Source: JANOXC01 sp031418215
Lineage (GTDB): Bacteria; Bacteroidota; Bacteroidia; AKYH767-A; OLB10
Reading direction: 5' to 3'
Length of the DNA: 21,714 nucleotides
Assembly: GCA_031418215.1 (NCBI GenBank)
Contig: JANOXC010000137.1
Span: 1 to 21,714, forward strand
The notes below the pieces were generated by a model. The model did no database searches and was not told where the DNA came from. It saw only the letters and a list, made by a program, of their open reading frames with translations. Position numbers and translations under genes: made by a program. Below are positions 1 through 8,264 of this stretch, piece after piece; position 1 is the first letter of the stretch, and every line of letters begins with the position of its first letter.

Positions 1-224
1 CTGATTATGTTTTTGCAAAAGGCTATAAAGTAAAGAGCTTAAATGAAATTAGCAACTATATTAGCCTTAATAAACATCTTCCTGATATGCCTTCTTCTAT
101 TGATATAGAAGCAAATGGGCAATCTCTTGGTGAAATTCAAAAAATGCAACAGCAAAAAATTGAAGAATTGTTTTTATATGTTATTCAGTTACAAAAAAGA
201 ATTACGGAACTAGAAAACGAATAA
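1..224 (+). CDS. C-terminal fragment of a large secreted protein with a tail-fibre/endosialidase-chaperone-like end
   Basis: The reading frame is open from base 3 to the TAA at 222-224 and gives 73 residues; the 5' part lies outside the window. The sequence runs from DYVFAKGYKVKSLNEI through NKHLPDMPS and SLGEIQKM into a heptad-like, Glu/Lys/Gln-rich tail ending in ELENE. This matches the conserved C-terminal end of many large Bacteroidota secreted proteins annotated as tail fibre or peptidase S74-like chaperone-of-endosialidase proteins, where it follows the intramolecular chaperone region and ends in a coiled coil. I infer a cell-surface or secreted protein; nothing visible indicates its ligand. 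No phage genes lie nearby, so the tail-fibre name reflects domain homology only. The next gene starts 6 bases after the stop, so the two may be cotranscribed. Confidence 0.72.
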   Translation, partial: DYVFAKGYKVKSLNEISNYISLNKHLPDMPSSIDIEANGQSLGEIQKMQQQKIEELFLYVIQLQKRITELENE

Positions 225-230
225 TTCCCA

Positions 231-1757
231 ATGAACAAAATTATATTATTACTATTTACTTCCGTCTTCTGCTGCGAACATACTTTCAGTCAACAATTTT
301 TTAATAAAAACTATAGCGGACAAAACTGGACTTATAGTGGGAATTCTATTATTGTTCTTAATGATAAAAGTATAATAATATCTTCAAATTATGCAGTAGT
401 TAAAACAGACAGTACAGGTGTTTTTCAATGGGCTAAAAGTTATGGTTATAATCATAAGAAAGTGCTTCGAATTAATGATAATAATATATTTATAGCAGGT
501 AATTACAATTATGATGTTGCCCTTACTAAAATTGATTTAAATGGCAATTTAATTTGGACTAAGATATTCAACTTCAGCGACTCGACTGACACTGATTTTT
601 TTGTCGATGCTGTTGTAAATCGTAATGGAACATTGACTTTAGGATTAGATGTGTATTATTATCCTCAATCTTCAACACTCGATTCCTCGAAAATAGTTTT
701 ATTTAATGTTGATACTTTTGGAAATATACAATGGTCGAAAAGCTATTTTGATCCACTTTATGTTAGTTCCGACTTAAACAGCTTAACTATTGGTCATGAT
801 AATAATTACTTGATTTCAGGGTCAATAAATGGAATTGGGTCAGGAGGGAATGATGCATTGATCTTGAAAATAGATTCCGATGGTGTTTTACTAAAATCAA
901 TGGCTTTTGGAACCTCAACTGATGACCGATCTTATTTTATTTTACCTGATGATGATAAAATAGTGGTATCATCATTCAACGATTATGGAATAAATCCATC
1001 ATTTAGCATCCCATTTCTTTTTTGCCTGGATAGTAATTATAATGTTGAATGGTGCAATCTTTATGATTGGACATGTAATAACATGATCTTTAATGCTAAC
1101 ATCATTTCCAAAGTAAATGGTAATTATTTTATTAATAATGGCACAAATGTATCGATAATTGATACATCAGGACAAATTATAATGCGTAAAGCAATGAATA
1201 GTTCCGGCTTAGCTGGTTTTTTCTGGTCATATTACAAGGTAGACAGCACAGTCTATTATGTTGGGGGCGGCTACCCTCCATTTAATTTTCTGACAATTGC
1301 AAAAGGCGATACAAATGAATTTTTCGGTTGCAGTTATACGCAAGGTCCTTTACCATGTGTAAGTAATTTAAGCATAACAAAAACTGATTTTTCATGCTCA
1401 AGCGACAGCATCAATGGCATTGTAGATACCATTATTTACATACATAGTTGGCCGGCACCAATTGAATTTATTCAATGTAGCAGCCCTTTAAGTATTGATA
1501 ATTTAGAAATCAAGAATGATTCTTCATTAATATACCCTAATCCGAATCACGGAATTATTCGTTTAAGCAAAAGACTGTTGGATTATAAACAGGTTAGTTT
1601 TACACTAAAAGATATCACTGGCAAATTGATTTATCATGCTATTATTAAAAATGAAGAACCAATCAACCTTCAAGATTTACATTTGAATGGTTTGTATATA
1701 GCTTCAATAGAAGATGAACAATACAGTTGGAATTTTAAAACCATATTTATCCCTTAA
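231..1757 (+). CDS. Secreted beta-propeller-like protein with T9SS type A sorting domain
   Basis: 508 residues. The N-terminus (MNKIILLLFTSVFCC, cleavage probably near FSQQ, about residue 21) is a signal peptide. Residues about 30-370 contain recurring Gly/Asp-rich strands such as NGNLIWTKIF and FGNIQWSKSY. These resemble the WxK-type blades of delta-60-repeat or SBBP-like propellers found in Bacteroidota secreted proteins. Residues about 432-508 form a T9SS C-terminal sorting domain: YPNPNHG, then KDITGKLIY, then NGLYIASI and a final strand. The protein should cross the inner membrane by Sec and the outer membrane by T9SS. Its function beyond display or secretion is unknown. The ATG at 231 is the obvious start because it begins the signal peptide. 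Only 4 bases separate its stop from the likely start of the next T9SS cargo gene. Confidence 0.8.
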   Translation: MNKIILLLFTSVFCCEHTFSQQFFNKNYSGQNWTYSGNSIIVLNDKSIIISSNYAVVKTDSTGVFQWAKSYGYNHKKVLRINDNNIFIAGNYNYDVALTKIDLNGNLIWTKIFNFSDSTDTDFFVDAVVNRNGTLTLGLDVYYYPQSSTLDSSKIVLFNVDTFGNIQWSKSYFDPLYVSSDLNSLTIGHDNNYLISGSINGIGSGGNDALILKIDSDGVLLKSMAFGTSTDDRSYFILPDDDKIVVSSFNDYGINPSFSIPFLFCLDSNYNVEWCNLYDWTCNNMIFNANIISKVNGNYFINNGTNVSIIDTSGQIIMRKAMNSSGLAGFFWSYYKVDSTVYYVGGGYPPFNFLTIAKGDTNEFFGCSYTQGPLPCVSNLSITKTDFSCSSDSINGIVDTIIYIHSWPAPIEFIQCSSPLSIDNLEIKNDSSLIYPNPNHGIIRLSKRLLDYKQVSFTLKDITGKLIYHAIIKNEEPINLQDLHLNGLYIASIEDEQYSWNFKTIFIP

Positions 1758-1761
1758 TAAT

Positions 1762-4005
1762 ATGAAAAATATTGTAATCATTTTTATATTATCATTATTT
1801 AGTCATTTCTCTTATACACAGGATATTATTGATCCGTATGAAACAGACTACCCAACCATTCCAAACTTATTTAACTATCAATTTCACCCCTTTGTAATTT
1901 CCAACTCATTCAACCCGGTAGCTGCCGTTTTTGATTCAGATGATCGGCGATCAATTAATGGTGGTTACACAGGTGAGTACATGATTTCTCTTAACCATCT
2001 TCATTGGAATATTGCTTGGTCTACCAATACAAATAGTTTTTATCCTTCAAGCTGGGCAAATAACGCTAAAACCTATAAAATGGAAGTGGTGTCATTTCCA
2101 TTTACCTGTAATTGTTACAATGATGCCACCGGTTGTGCTTACCCTGTTTCTCCAATTGATAAACGTAGATTATATATGCCTGAAGACAATTATGATTTTT
2201 CTACTCAAAGTTGGGGTGATATTAAGAACACCAGGTTAAATGGCCTTTTTACAAATTCAGGTCCCGGTGCTCCAATTAGCGGAGCTGATGGGTTACCTGA
2301 TAATTTAGTGTCTGATAATTTTCACTCAAACTATCCCGCTAATAATGGAACCAGAACACTCCTCCCACATACTGCTATTAAACATACCATTTATCTTCAT
2401 TGTACCAATAGTATTACTTCTGCTATTACTGATTCAATAGTTTGGATTTATGATAACACCAGAGGAAGGATGCGTTACTATCCATTTGTTTCACAAAACA
2501 GTTCAATTGGTAGCTCAACTGACTGGGATGTGGTTTATATGCCAGAGTTAATTACAAAACCATATACAGCCGATCCCTTATTATTAGGCGTTAATTATTC
2601 TAATTCATCAAATAATGATTGGTTTGAGGGGGGTACAATAGATTATTTAGGCTTTAATAATGGTTCTACTGCACCATGCAATCCAGGTGCTACAACTACC
2701 TATTTTCCTTTAAGTTCTGCTAGTCCATTTGCTGAATCTTATTACAATTCCTACACTTTAAGAACCCAGTATGAGTTTTACAATGGTTCACCGGCACCTT
2801 ATTCACTTTACACAACCTATTTGAGAAATAACATTGGCACCATTCCGGTTGGTTATGAAATTAACAATGGCAATCTTACGATTCCTTTGACTAAACAAGG
2901 TATTAAGCATGAGTATTATATAGACAGAGGCTACCCTCTTTTCGATCTTACTGTTATTAACCCTAATGAAAAGATAATTTATAATCCCTCAGAAGTCAGC
3001 GTAATTGCTGATGCTGCAACAGGCGGCGTTAATAATGTAATTTTTCCTACCGGATATACTTTTAAAACCATTTTAGGTCGTTATCCATCAATGAAGGAAG
3101 TTCAAGAGGCCAATACAATAGCGAATGGTGGCCCATATATTGATTATAAAAATGTACCGGTACCCGTTAATGCAAATGAGTTAATGCCAGTCTCAGGAAA
3201 CCCTATTGATTATCCTACAGTTAGTTGGGATGATCTTAGCCCCACCAGTTTAATTGACGAACGTTTTGGATATTATTATATTGAAAATTTAGGCCGAATA
3301 ACCGTTGAACCCTGTGTAAAAATATTTGATGTTATTTTCCAAGCTAACCCTGGTGGTACACTTTTATTTGAAGAATATCCATCCGTAAAAAATCCTGCCC
3401 GTTTTAAATCGTTAGCTATGGGAGGAGCTGTACTGAAAAATTATTCAAACATTCAGTATGTACAAAATGGGATCATCACTCAACCCTATCCTTTAATATA
3501 TATAGCGCAGGATGAAATATTTTCCGGACAACAAGTCGATCCTGACATTAATGTACCGATAGGATCATATTCAATTGAGCCGGGAGCGAATGTCACTTTT
3601 CGAGCAGCCAATGCAATCAAGCTTGAAGATGGTTTTCATGCTAAAAATGGCAGTGCATTTAAAGCTCATTGCCCAACAATATTATATTCGCCCTGCACAA
3701 CAACTTCAGCCGGATCAAGAAATAGTGTTGCTCTAACCTCGTTACAATCACCAGAGAATATTATAACACAGGAGCAACTGATTGTTTCACCAAATCCCGG
3801 TACACGTATATTCAAGGTAGAGGTAAAAAACAATATCGGTAACTATTTTATTTCAATCACTGACATATTCGGCAGAAAGATATTGGAACAAAACTCCAAT
3901 CCGGGATATCTCCTATTTGACATTGGCAATCAGCCTAAGGGAATGTATATTGTCACTGCAAAAACTTCCCAAAAACAATGGGTTGAGAAAATTATTAAGC
4001 TGTAA
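1762..4005 (+). CDS. Secreted T9SS cargo protein with 3-coathanger stack-like domain
   Basis: I place the start at the ATG at 1762, giving 747 residues. It begins a clean signal peptide (MKNIVIIFILSLFSHFSYTQ) 4 bases after the previous stop. An in-frame ATG at 1714 would add 16 residues before the signal peptide and overlap the previous gene. The first 580 residues are Asn/Tyr/Pro/Ser-rich and I recognise no enzyme domain in them. Residues about 600-637 (IEPGANVTFRAANAIKLEDG, then FHAKNGSAFKA) match the short parallel-strand motif annotated in Bacteroidota as the 3-coathanger stack domain. Residues about 670-747 are a T9SS type A sorting domain (VSPNPGTRIFKV, DIFGRKIL, PKGMYIV). It is probably a surface or secreted protein cotranscribed with the preceding gene. 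Its gene converges on the decarboxylase gene with a 26-bp gap and no obvious terminator. Confidence 0.8.
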   Translation: MKNIVIIFILSLFSHFSYTQDIIDPYETDYPTIPNLFNYQFHPFVISNSFNPVAAVFDSDDRRSINGGYTGEYMISLNHLHWNIAWSTNTNSFYPSSWANNAKTYKMEVVSFPFTCNCYNDATGCAYPVSPIDKRRLYMPEDNYDFSTQSWGDIKNTRLNGLFTNSGPGAPISGADGLPDNLVSDNFHSNYPANNGTRTLLPHTAIKHTIYLHCTNSITSAITDSIVWIYDNTRGRMRYYPFVSQNSSIGSSTDWDVVYMPELITKPYTADPLLLGVNYSNSSNNDWFEGGTIDYLGFNNGSTAPCNPGATTTYFPLSSASPFAESYYNSYTLRTQYEFYNGSPAPYSLYTTYLRNNIGTIPVGYEINNGNLTIPLTKQGIKHEYYIDRGYPLFDLTVINPNEKIIYNPSEVSVIADAATGGVNNVIFPTGYTFKTILGRYPSMKEVQEANTIANGGPYIDYKNVPVPVNANELMPVSGNPIDYPTVSWDDLSPTSLIDERFGYYYIENLGRITVEPCVKIFDVIFQANPGGTLLFEEYPSVKNPARFKSLAMGGAVLKNYSNIQYVQNGIITQPYPLIYIAQDEIFSGQQVDPDINVPIGSYSIEPGANVTFRAANAIKLEDGFHAKNGSAFKAHCPTILYSPCTTTSAGSRNSVALTSLQSPENIITQEQLIVSPNPGTRIFKVEVKNNIGNYFISITDIFGRKILEQNSNPGYLLFDIGNQPKGMYIVTAKTSQKQWVEKIIKL

Positions 4006-4031
4006 AGTTATTAATCCTTTCAAAAAATTTG

Positions 4032-5942
4032 TTATTCGGCAACTGCATTTTTACCGTATAGTTGTTTGCTGTATTTTCTGGAAGGAGAAACTAAAAAATC
4101 TCCTAAACCGAGTTTGGGCCAGAGTGCATCTATCCTATCCATAGTAGTTTCATCAGCGGCAAGAATGTTTGGCCAGTCACGTTCAAAGCCATCCAATTCT
4201 TTTGTTTTACGTGTGCCGTCAAAAACAATATGATTAACACCTTCTTCATTGGCAAATATTACCTGATGATCTCGTTTGGGATCAATGTTATTGGAAAAAC
4301 GCCAAACAGCATCGGCAATGTATGCAATGTCAAATGTATGCTCCAGAAAGATAACCATTTTCACCTCACGAAATGCAGCATCTGCAAGTAACTGTGATGA
4401 AAGTTCTCTTACATGATTTTTCCTTTTCTTTTCAATTGCAATAAACAACAATGGAATTCCAATATGAAAAAGTGCAGCATTGACCTGTTTGATTTCAGGA
4501 AATGACTGACAAAATAAATTGATGGCATCAACAGAAGTTTTTAGCTTTTCCTTATCAATATTTACTTGCTTAATTCCTTGCAATTCTTCTGCTAACTTAG
4601 CAGTTGCATCAATTCCCATCTTGCCACCAAAAGCCATGGTGGAACAACTGTGGTCGAGCACATCGTTAGGTCCTTGTGTAAAGATGATATCTCTTGAGAC
4701 TTCCGTATGTGTTGCAATGTATTTAGCCACTTCTTCATTGTTATGAATATTCACATCACCGTCAACTACAATCATCATCTTTGTAAACATCATTTGTCCG
4801 GCACCCCACAATGAATTCATCACTTTAATGGCTTGCCCAGGATATTCCTTTTTAATTTTAACAATGACGAGGTTATGAAATACGCCTTCTATCGGTAATA
4901 CCATATCCACTATTTCAGGAACCATGGTCATTTTAATGGGAGCAAGAAAAATTCTTTCCGTTGCTTTTCCAATCCAGGCATCCTCCTGTGGTGGAATGCC
5001 TACAATGGTAGCATTATAAACTGCATCCTTTCTGTGTGTAATGGCAGTTATATGAAACTTAGGATAGTAATCAGCCAATGAATAATAACCGGTATGATCT
5101 CCAAATGGTCCTTCCAATATATATTCTTCAGCAGGATCAATATATCCTTCAATAATAATATCTGCATCAGCAGGAACGTGCATATCGATGGTCAGGCATT
5201 TAACCAGTTCCACTTTTTTCTTTCGGATAAATCCTGCCAGCATAAATTCATCAACGCCATCTGGCAATGGTGCTGTTGCACTGTAAGTGTATGCCGGATC
5301 ACCACCAATGCTTACTGCAACGGGCATGCGAATTCCTGCTTTTTTATATTCATTAAAATGACGTGCAGAAACTTTATGCCGGTGCCAATGCATAGCGGTT
5401 AATTGTCTTCCGAAAACCTGCATCCTGTATAAGCCTACATTGCGAATTCCTGTTGTAAGATCTCTTGTTTGTATAACAGGAAGTGTAATAAAAGGTCCCC
5501 CATCTTCAGGCCAGCATTTCAACACAGGGAATTGGGTGATGTCCGGATCTTGCATCACCACTTCCTGACAGGCACCACGACCGCTTATTTCTTTGGGCAT
5601 CCAAGAGGCTATATCACTAAGTTGAGGGAGCAATTTAAGTTTTTCGAAAAATGAATGCTTCGGTCCTGTTAAGTCTTTAAAAAGTTTTTCGATATCAATG
5701 GCAATATCATCCAATCGCTCAACACCCAATGCCATTGCCATTCGTTTTTCTGTACCCATACTGTTGATCAGCACAGGAAAATCAGTACCCGTATTTTCAA
5801 ACAGCAGCGCTGGACCATATTGTTTACTGATACGATCTGTGATCTCTGTTATTTCCAGTTGAGGATTTACAAATTCTTTAATACGAACTAATTCGCCGGC
5901 TTTCTCCAGTGTTTCAATCCAATGCCATGTTGATTTATACAT
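4032..5942 (-). CDS. UbiD-family prenyl-FMN-dependent decarboxylase
   Basis: 636 residues, cytoplasmic, no signal peptide. The family uses prenylated FMN to remove or add a carboxyl group on aromatic or unsaturated acids. The best-known roles are 4-hydroxy-3-polyprenylbenzoate decarboxylation in ubiquinone synthesis and a matching step in menaquinone synthesis. The sequence shows the family core: RNVGLYRMQVFGRQ (Arg173), ILEGPFGDHTGYY (Glu277, Asp282), THRKDAVYNATIVG, then FGGKMGIDATAK near 438-449. Arg173, Glu277 and Asp282 correspond to the Arg-Glu-Glu/Asp catalytic set; E. coli UbiD also has Asp at the last position. The length exceeds classical UbiD (about 500) because of a C-terminal extension after about 450. 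Bacteroidota usually make menaquinone, so a menaquinone role is the likeliest inference, but no ubiX, ubiA or other quinone gene lies here and the substrate is unproven. Confidence 0.9.
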   Translation of the reverse strand: MYKSTWHWIETLEKAGELVRIKEFVNPQLEITEITDRISKQYGPALLFENTGTDFPVLINSMGTEKRMAMALGVERLDDIAIDIEKLFKDLTGPKHSFFEKLKLLPQLSDIASWMPKEISGRGACQEVVMQDPDITQFPVLKCWPEDGGPFITLPVIQTRDLTTGIRNVGLYRMQVFGRQLTAMHWHRHKVSARHFNEYKKAGIRMPVAVSIGGDPAYTYSATAPLPDGVDEFMLAGFIRKKKVELVKCLTIDMHVPADADIIIEGYIDPAEEYILEGPFGDHTGYYSLADYYPKFHITAITHRKDAVYNATIVGIPPQEDAWIGKATERIFLAPIKMTMVPEIVDMVLPIEGVFHNLVIVKIKKEYPGQAIKVMNSLWGAGQMMFTKMMIVVDGDVNIHNNEEVAKYIATHTEVSRDIIFTQGPNDVLDHSCSTMAFGGKMGIDATAKLAEELQGIKQVNIDKEKLKTSVDAINLFCQSFPEIKQVNAALFHIGIPLLFIAIEKKRKNHVRELSSQLLADAAFREVKMVIFLEHTFDIAYIADAVWRFSNNIDPKRDHQVIFANEEGVNHIVFDGTRKTKELDGFERDWPNILAADETTMDRIDALWPKLGLGDFLVSPSRKYSKQLYGKNAVAE

Positions 5943-5970
5943 TCAGTAATTATTTGATTGATGATGGAGT

Positions 5971-5995
5971 CACGCGCTGGAAGCGCGCGCCAGTG
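5971..5995. repeat. GC-rich hairpin between the YD-repeat and ubiD-family genes
   Basis: A very GC-rich 25-bp stretch sits in AT-rich surroundings. CGCGCT at 5973-5978 pairs with AGCGCG at 5982-5987 around a 3-base loop, and outer CTGG/CCAG bases (5977-5980, 5990-5993) give an alternative fold. It lies just after the stop of the upstream minus-strand gene and 29 bp before the decarboxylase start. No T-run follows on either strand, so it is not a classical intrinsic terminator. It could attenuate transcription, protect an mRNA end, or be a dispersed REP-like element. Confidence 0.45.
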
Positions 5996-6023
5996 TTGAA
6001 AAAATTAGTTCGCGACGCATATC

Positions 6024-6944
6024 TCAATAAAAATCATATTCAAATCTATTGGCGATATTCGTATCGCGACCGCTATGTGTCAGATCAATTTCATAGAATG
6101 TCTCAAAAACCAGGTGATTGTTTTCGTCAAACTCGAAACTATTCCTACTGATAATAGCACCGTTGTCATCAGTTGTTATTTCATCAATTAAATTACCCGT
6201 TTCATCATAATCATATTCTACAATTCGTGCAAAAAAACCGCTCGAAATCTTCTTTTTTAGTTTTCCATTATCACCATAAATTGACTGCATCCTTTGTGTA
6301 ATGTCACCTTTTTCATTGTATTGCACAATGGAGATGTCGTTGCCATTTTCATCCTGTTCATACAAGGTTTTTCTTGCAAGTTTTCCCAGGGCATCATATT
6401 CCAGTTGCTGCACCAGGTTGTTTTTATCATTGTAAAAAAACTCGTATGATTTATTTTTTCCTTCTGCTAAATCAGAAAGTTTCCTGCCGGAAAGTAATTG
6501 ATGCTCGTTGTAAGTAAAATCTTCCCTGGAAGTAAGCACGCCTTCCTCATCCTTATGTTCTACTGCAATAACCAATCCCTTTTCATCATAATAATAGGTG
6601 ATTGACTCTCCTTCTTCTCCTCCATAAATTTTAACTTCTCTGTTGAGTCTACCGTTGCTATCGCGTTCCATTTTTTCCGCCTCTTCTACTTCATCAAGTG
6701 GCATTAACCAATGATGAAAAATTACTTTCTTATTATTGTCGTGCGTATATTCATGAATCTCTTCCTGCTCATTGTTTTTATTGTATCGTATCTCCTTTAT
6801 TGTAAGCCCTTCTTCATTAAAAAATGTTTCTATGGCCAGGCTTCTAACTTCATCTCCTGAAAGGCTGCCGAACGACTCCTGCTTCAATTTGCAGGAAAAC
6901 TTTCTTACTGCTTTTAACTTTTGTTTATTAATTGTTTCTGACAT
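6024..6944 (-). CDS. RHS/YD-repeat-like protein, no signal peptide
   Basis: 306 residues, acidic and lysine-rich, with no signal peptide or membrane segment. From about residue 60 onward it consists of about eight imperfect units of roughly 21 residues of the type YxYDExGxLxxxxxxDxxG. Examples are YYYDEKGLVIAVEHKDEEG, FFYNDKNNLVQQLEYDALGK, YDYDETGNLIDEITTDDNG and FEFDENNHLVFETFY. This is the pattern of RHS/YD repeats, which build beta-strand-rich shells. The protein lacks the DPxG-type core end, a variable toxin domain and a secretion signal, so it is not a canonical RHS toxin. The first 50 residues look helical. Its ATG lies inside the end of the preceding DUF454 gene (17-bp overlap), which suggests translational coupling. 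Its function is unknown. Confidence 0.62.
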   Translation of the reverse strand: MSETINKQKLKAVRKFSCKLKQESFGSLSGDEVRSLAIETFFNEEGLTIKEIRYNKNNEQEEIHEYTHDNNKKVIFHHWLMPLDEVEEAEKMERDSNGRLNREVKIYGGEEGESITYYYDEKGLVIAVEHKDEEGVLTSREDFTYNEHQLLSGRKLSDLAEGKNKSYEFFYNDKNNLVQQLEYDALGKLARKTLYEQDENGNDISIVQYNEKGDITQRMQSIYGDNGKLKKKISSGFFARIVEYDYDETGNLIDEITTDDNGAIISRNSFEFDENNHLVFETFYEIDLTHSGRDTNIANRFEYDFY

Positions 6945-7350
6945 ACACTTCTTCTTTCTTTTTTGTCTTGATTAAAATAATGAGTGTTACGACTAATACA
7001 GCACAAGCTCCTATGCACCATTTTACCCAATCCTGTTTTACAATATAAAATGCACTATATCCCATACTCAGCACAACCATTGCAATAGCCATGATCTTGG
7101 TTTTTAACAACATTCCTTTACCACGCTTCCAATCCATAATTTGAGGTCCGATATGCGGGTTGGATAATAATATCCGTAAAAATTTACGTGATCCCTTTGC
7201 AAAACAAAAAGAAGCCAGGATAAAAAACACAAGACCGGGCATTAACGGCGTCACATAACCGATAATACCAAGTGCCACAAAAACCAGCCCCGCACCTACC
7301 CAAAGCTTTCTCCGGAAAAAAGTTGTTTCAGTTATTATAGTATTTACCAT
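6928..7350 (-). CDS. DUF454/YbaN-like small inner-membrane protein
   Basis: 140 residues from the ATG at 7350; a TTG at 7362 would add four residues but is the less likely start. The pattern matches the DUF454 (YbaN) family. A first hydrophobic segment (about 15-35) leads into LGIIGYVTPLMPGLVFFILA and then CFAKGSRKFLRILLSNPHIG. Next come DWKRGKGMLLKTKIMAI and two more membrane helices (about 84-103 and 108-128), with a Lys-rich tail. The usual family motif PxLPTTPF appears here as PLMPGLVF. The family is uncharacterised; the E. coli member is an inner-membrane protein. The gene overlaps the YD-repeat gene by 17 bp, so both should be translated from one message. It is divergent from the OsmC gene across a gap of about 200 bp. 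Confidence 0.75.
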   Translation of the reverse strand: MVNTIITETTFFRRKLWVGAGLVFVALGIIGYVTPLMPGLVFFILASFCFAKGSRKFLRILLSNPHIGPQIMDWKRGKGMLLKTKIMAIAMVVLSMGYSAFYIVKQDWVKWCIGACAVLVVTLIILIKTKKKEEVYVRNN

Positions 7351-7520
7351 TAGCGACGGCAAAACTACTTACAAAAAGTTGTTTCTTGTTGAGAAAAATT
7401 AACATTAAGGAGCCTTACAATATTTTTACATACTCCGATGCATAAAAACACTTTTTGTCAGCCATCAATTGAAACAAATGGAAATTACCATTTCAAAAGG
7501 TATTATACGTTATAATGTAT

Positions 7521-7529
7521 TTACTTTGC
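7521..7529 (+). promoter_or_regulatory. Possible -7 promoter element for the OsmC-type gene
   Basis: TTACTTTGC matches the Bacteroidota -7 consensus TAnnTTTG, with a following C, at all but one position. It lies 23 bases before the preferred ATG at 7553. I see no convincing -33 element at the usual distance. If real, transcription would start close to 7534, which would rule out the upstream TTG at 7469 as the translation start. Confidence 0.3.
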
Positions 7530-7552
7530 AGCCACAAAAAAAACAAAAACTA

Positions 7553-7969
7553 ATGAAGAAAAAAGCAACAGCAATCTGGCAAGGAACAGGTAAAGAGGGT
7601 AGTGGAAATTTAACCACTTCTAGCACAGTATTAAACAAGATCCCCTATACATGGAAGGATCGTTTTGCCGATGGGGTTGGAACAAATCCTGAAGAGCTTA
7701 TTGCCGCCGCGCATGCAGGTTGCTTTAATATGAAACTGTCATTTATCCTTGGCGCCGCCGGTTTTACTGCCGACAACCTTGAAACCAGCTGTGAAATTGA
7801 CTTGGTAGACGGCTCTATCATTACAAGCCATCTTAGTTTAACCGCTACAATTCCGGGAATCACAAAGGAGAAATTTACCGAATGCGTGACGGAAGCAAAA
7901 GAGAATTGCCCGGTGTCCAAGCTTTTGAAACCGGCCCTGCAAATAACTATTGATTCCACATTGGTGTAA
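7553..7969 (+). CDS. OsmC/Ohr-family peroxiredoxin (OsmC-like)
   Basis: 138 residues from the ATG at 7553, the usual OsmC size. An in-frame TTG at 7469 would add 28 residues that match nothing in the family. OsmC proteins are cytoplasmic dimers that reduce organic hydroperoxides with a pair of cysteines. Both are present: Cys57 in AAHAGCFNM and Cys119 in NCPVSKLL. The expected Arg37 (DRFADG) and Glu47/48 (TNPEELIAAA) near the active site are there too, and the family opening with TAIWQGTGKEGSG is intact. The single-gene unit is divergent from the DUF454 gene, and a 12-bp inverted repeat follows about 55 bp after the stop. Assignment to OsmC rather than Ohr rests on the TNPEELIAAAHAGCF pattern. 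Confidence 0.93.
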   Translation: MKKKATAIWQGTGKEGSGNLTTSSTVLNKIPYTWKDRFADGVGTNPEELIAAAHAGCFNMKLSFILGAAGFTADNLETSCEIDLVDGSIITSHLSLTATIPGITKEKFTECVTEAKENCPVSKLLKPALQITIDSTLV

Positions 7970-8024
7970 AGCCCTTTAAGTTTCGCTTTGGGGTTGTTTT
8001 CTTTATCAATCCTAACTTTTTGTC

Positions 8025-8065
8025 AATAGCCATTGCAGTCAGTCTTATAGGCAGCAATGGCTATT
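8025..8065. repeat. Perfect 12-bp inverted repeat after the OsmC-type gene
   Basis: AATAGCCATTGC (8025-8036) and GCAATGGCTATT (8054-8065) are exact reverse complements around a 17-base loop. TGTC precedes the left arm and also follows the right arm. No T-run directly follows on either strand, so termination is possible but not proved. It lies in the 295-bp gap between the OsmC-type and CotH genes, where I see no gene. Confidence 0.55.
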
Positions 8066-8264
8066 TGTCATTTCTAACGGTTTTTCCCAACGTATTAATT
8101 ACTCATTTAAGCCTTTTAATAAGCTTTTAGAGCAGAAATCATTCTGAATTCAAGTTTTTACGAATATAACTCCTTCATTAAATAAACTTTTTTTTTATGT
8201 TAAATAATCTTTAATTTGTATTCGACAAAACAACTTGTTTAAAAACACCTTAATTATTGTAAAA

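Noticed and set aside
1..224. Prophage tail fibre gene
   Set aside because: The C-terminal motif is common in Bacteroidota surface proteins, and the following genes are T9SS cargo rather than phage structural genes.
5094..5402. Plus-strand coding frame of 102 residues
   Set aside because: It lies entirely antisense within the strongly conserved UbiD-family gene and has no recognisable protein features.
6024..6944. RHS toxin with an immunity partner
   Set aside because: There is no signal peptide, no RHS core end and no variable toxin domain, and the neighbour is a DUF454 membrane protein rather than a typical immunity gene.
7645..7959. Minus-strand frame of 104 residues
   Set aside because: It is antisense to the well-supported OsmC-type gene and shows no family motif.
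8025..8065. Insertion-sequence end or mobile element boundary
   Set aside because: No transposase gene is near and the two arms enclose only 17 bases.
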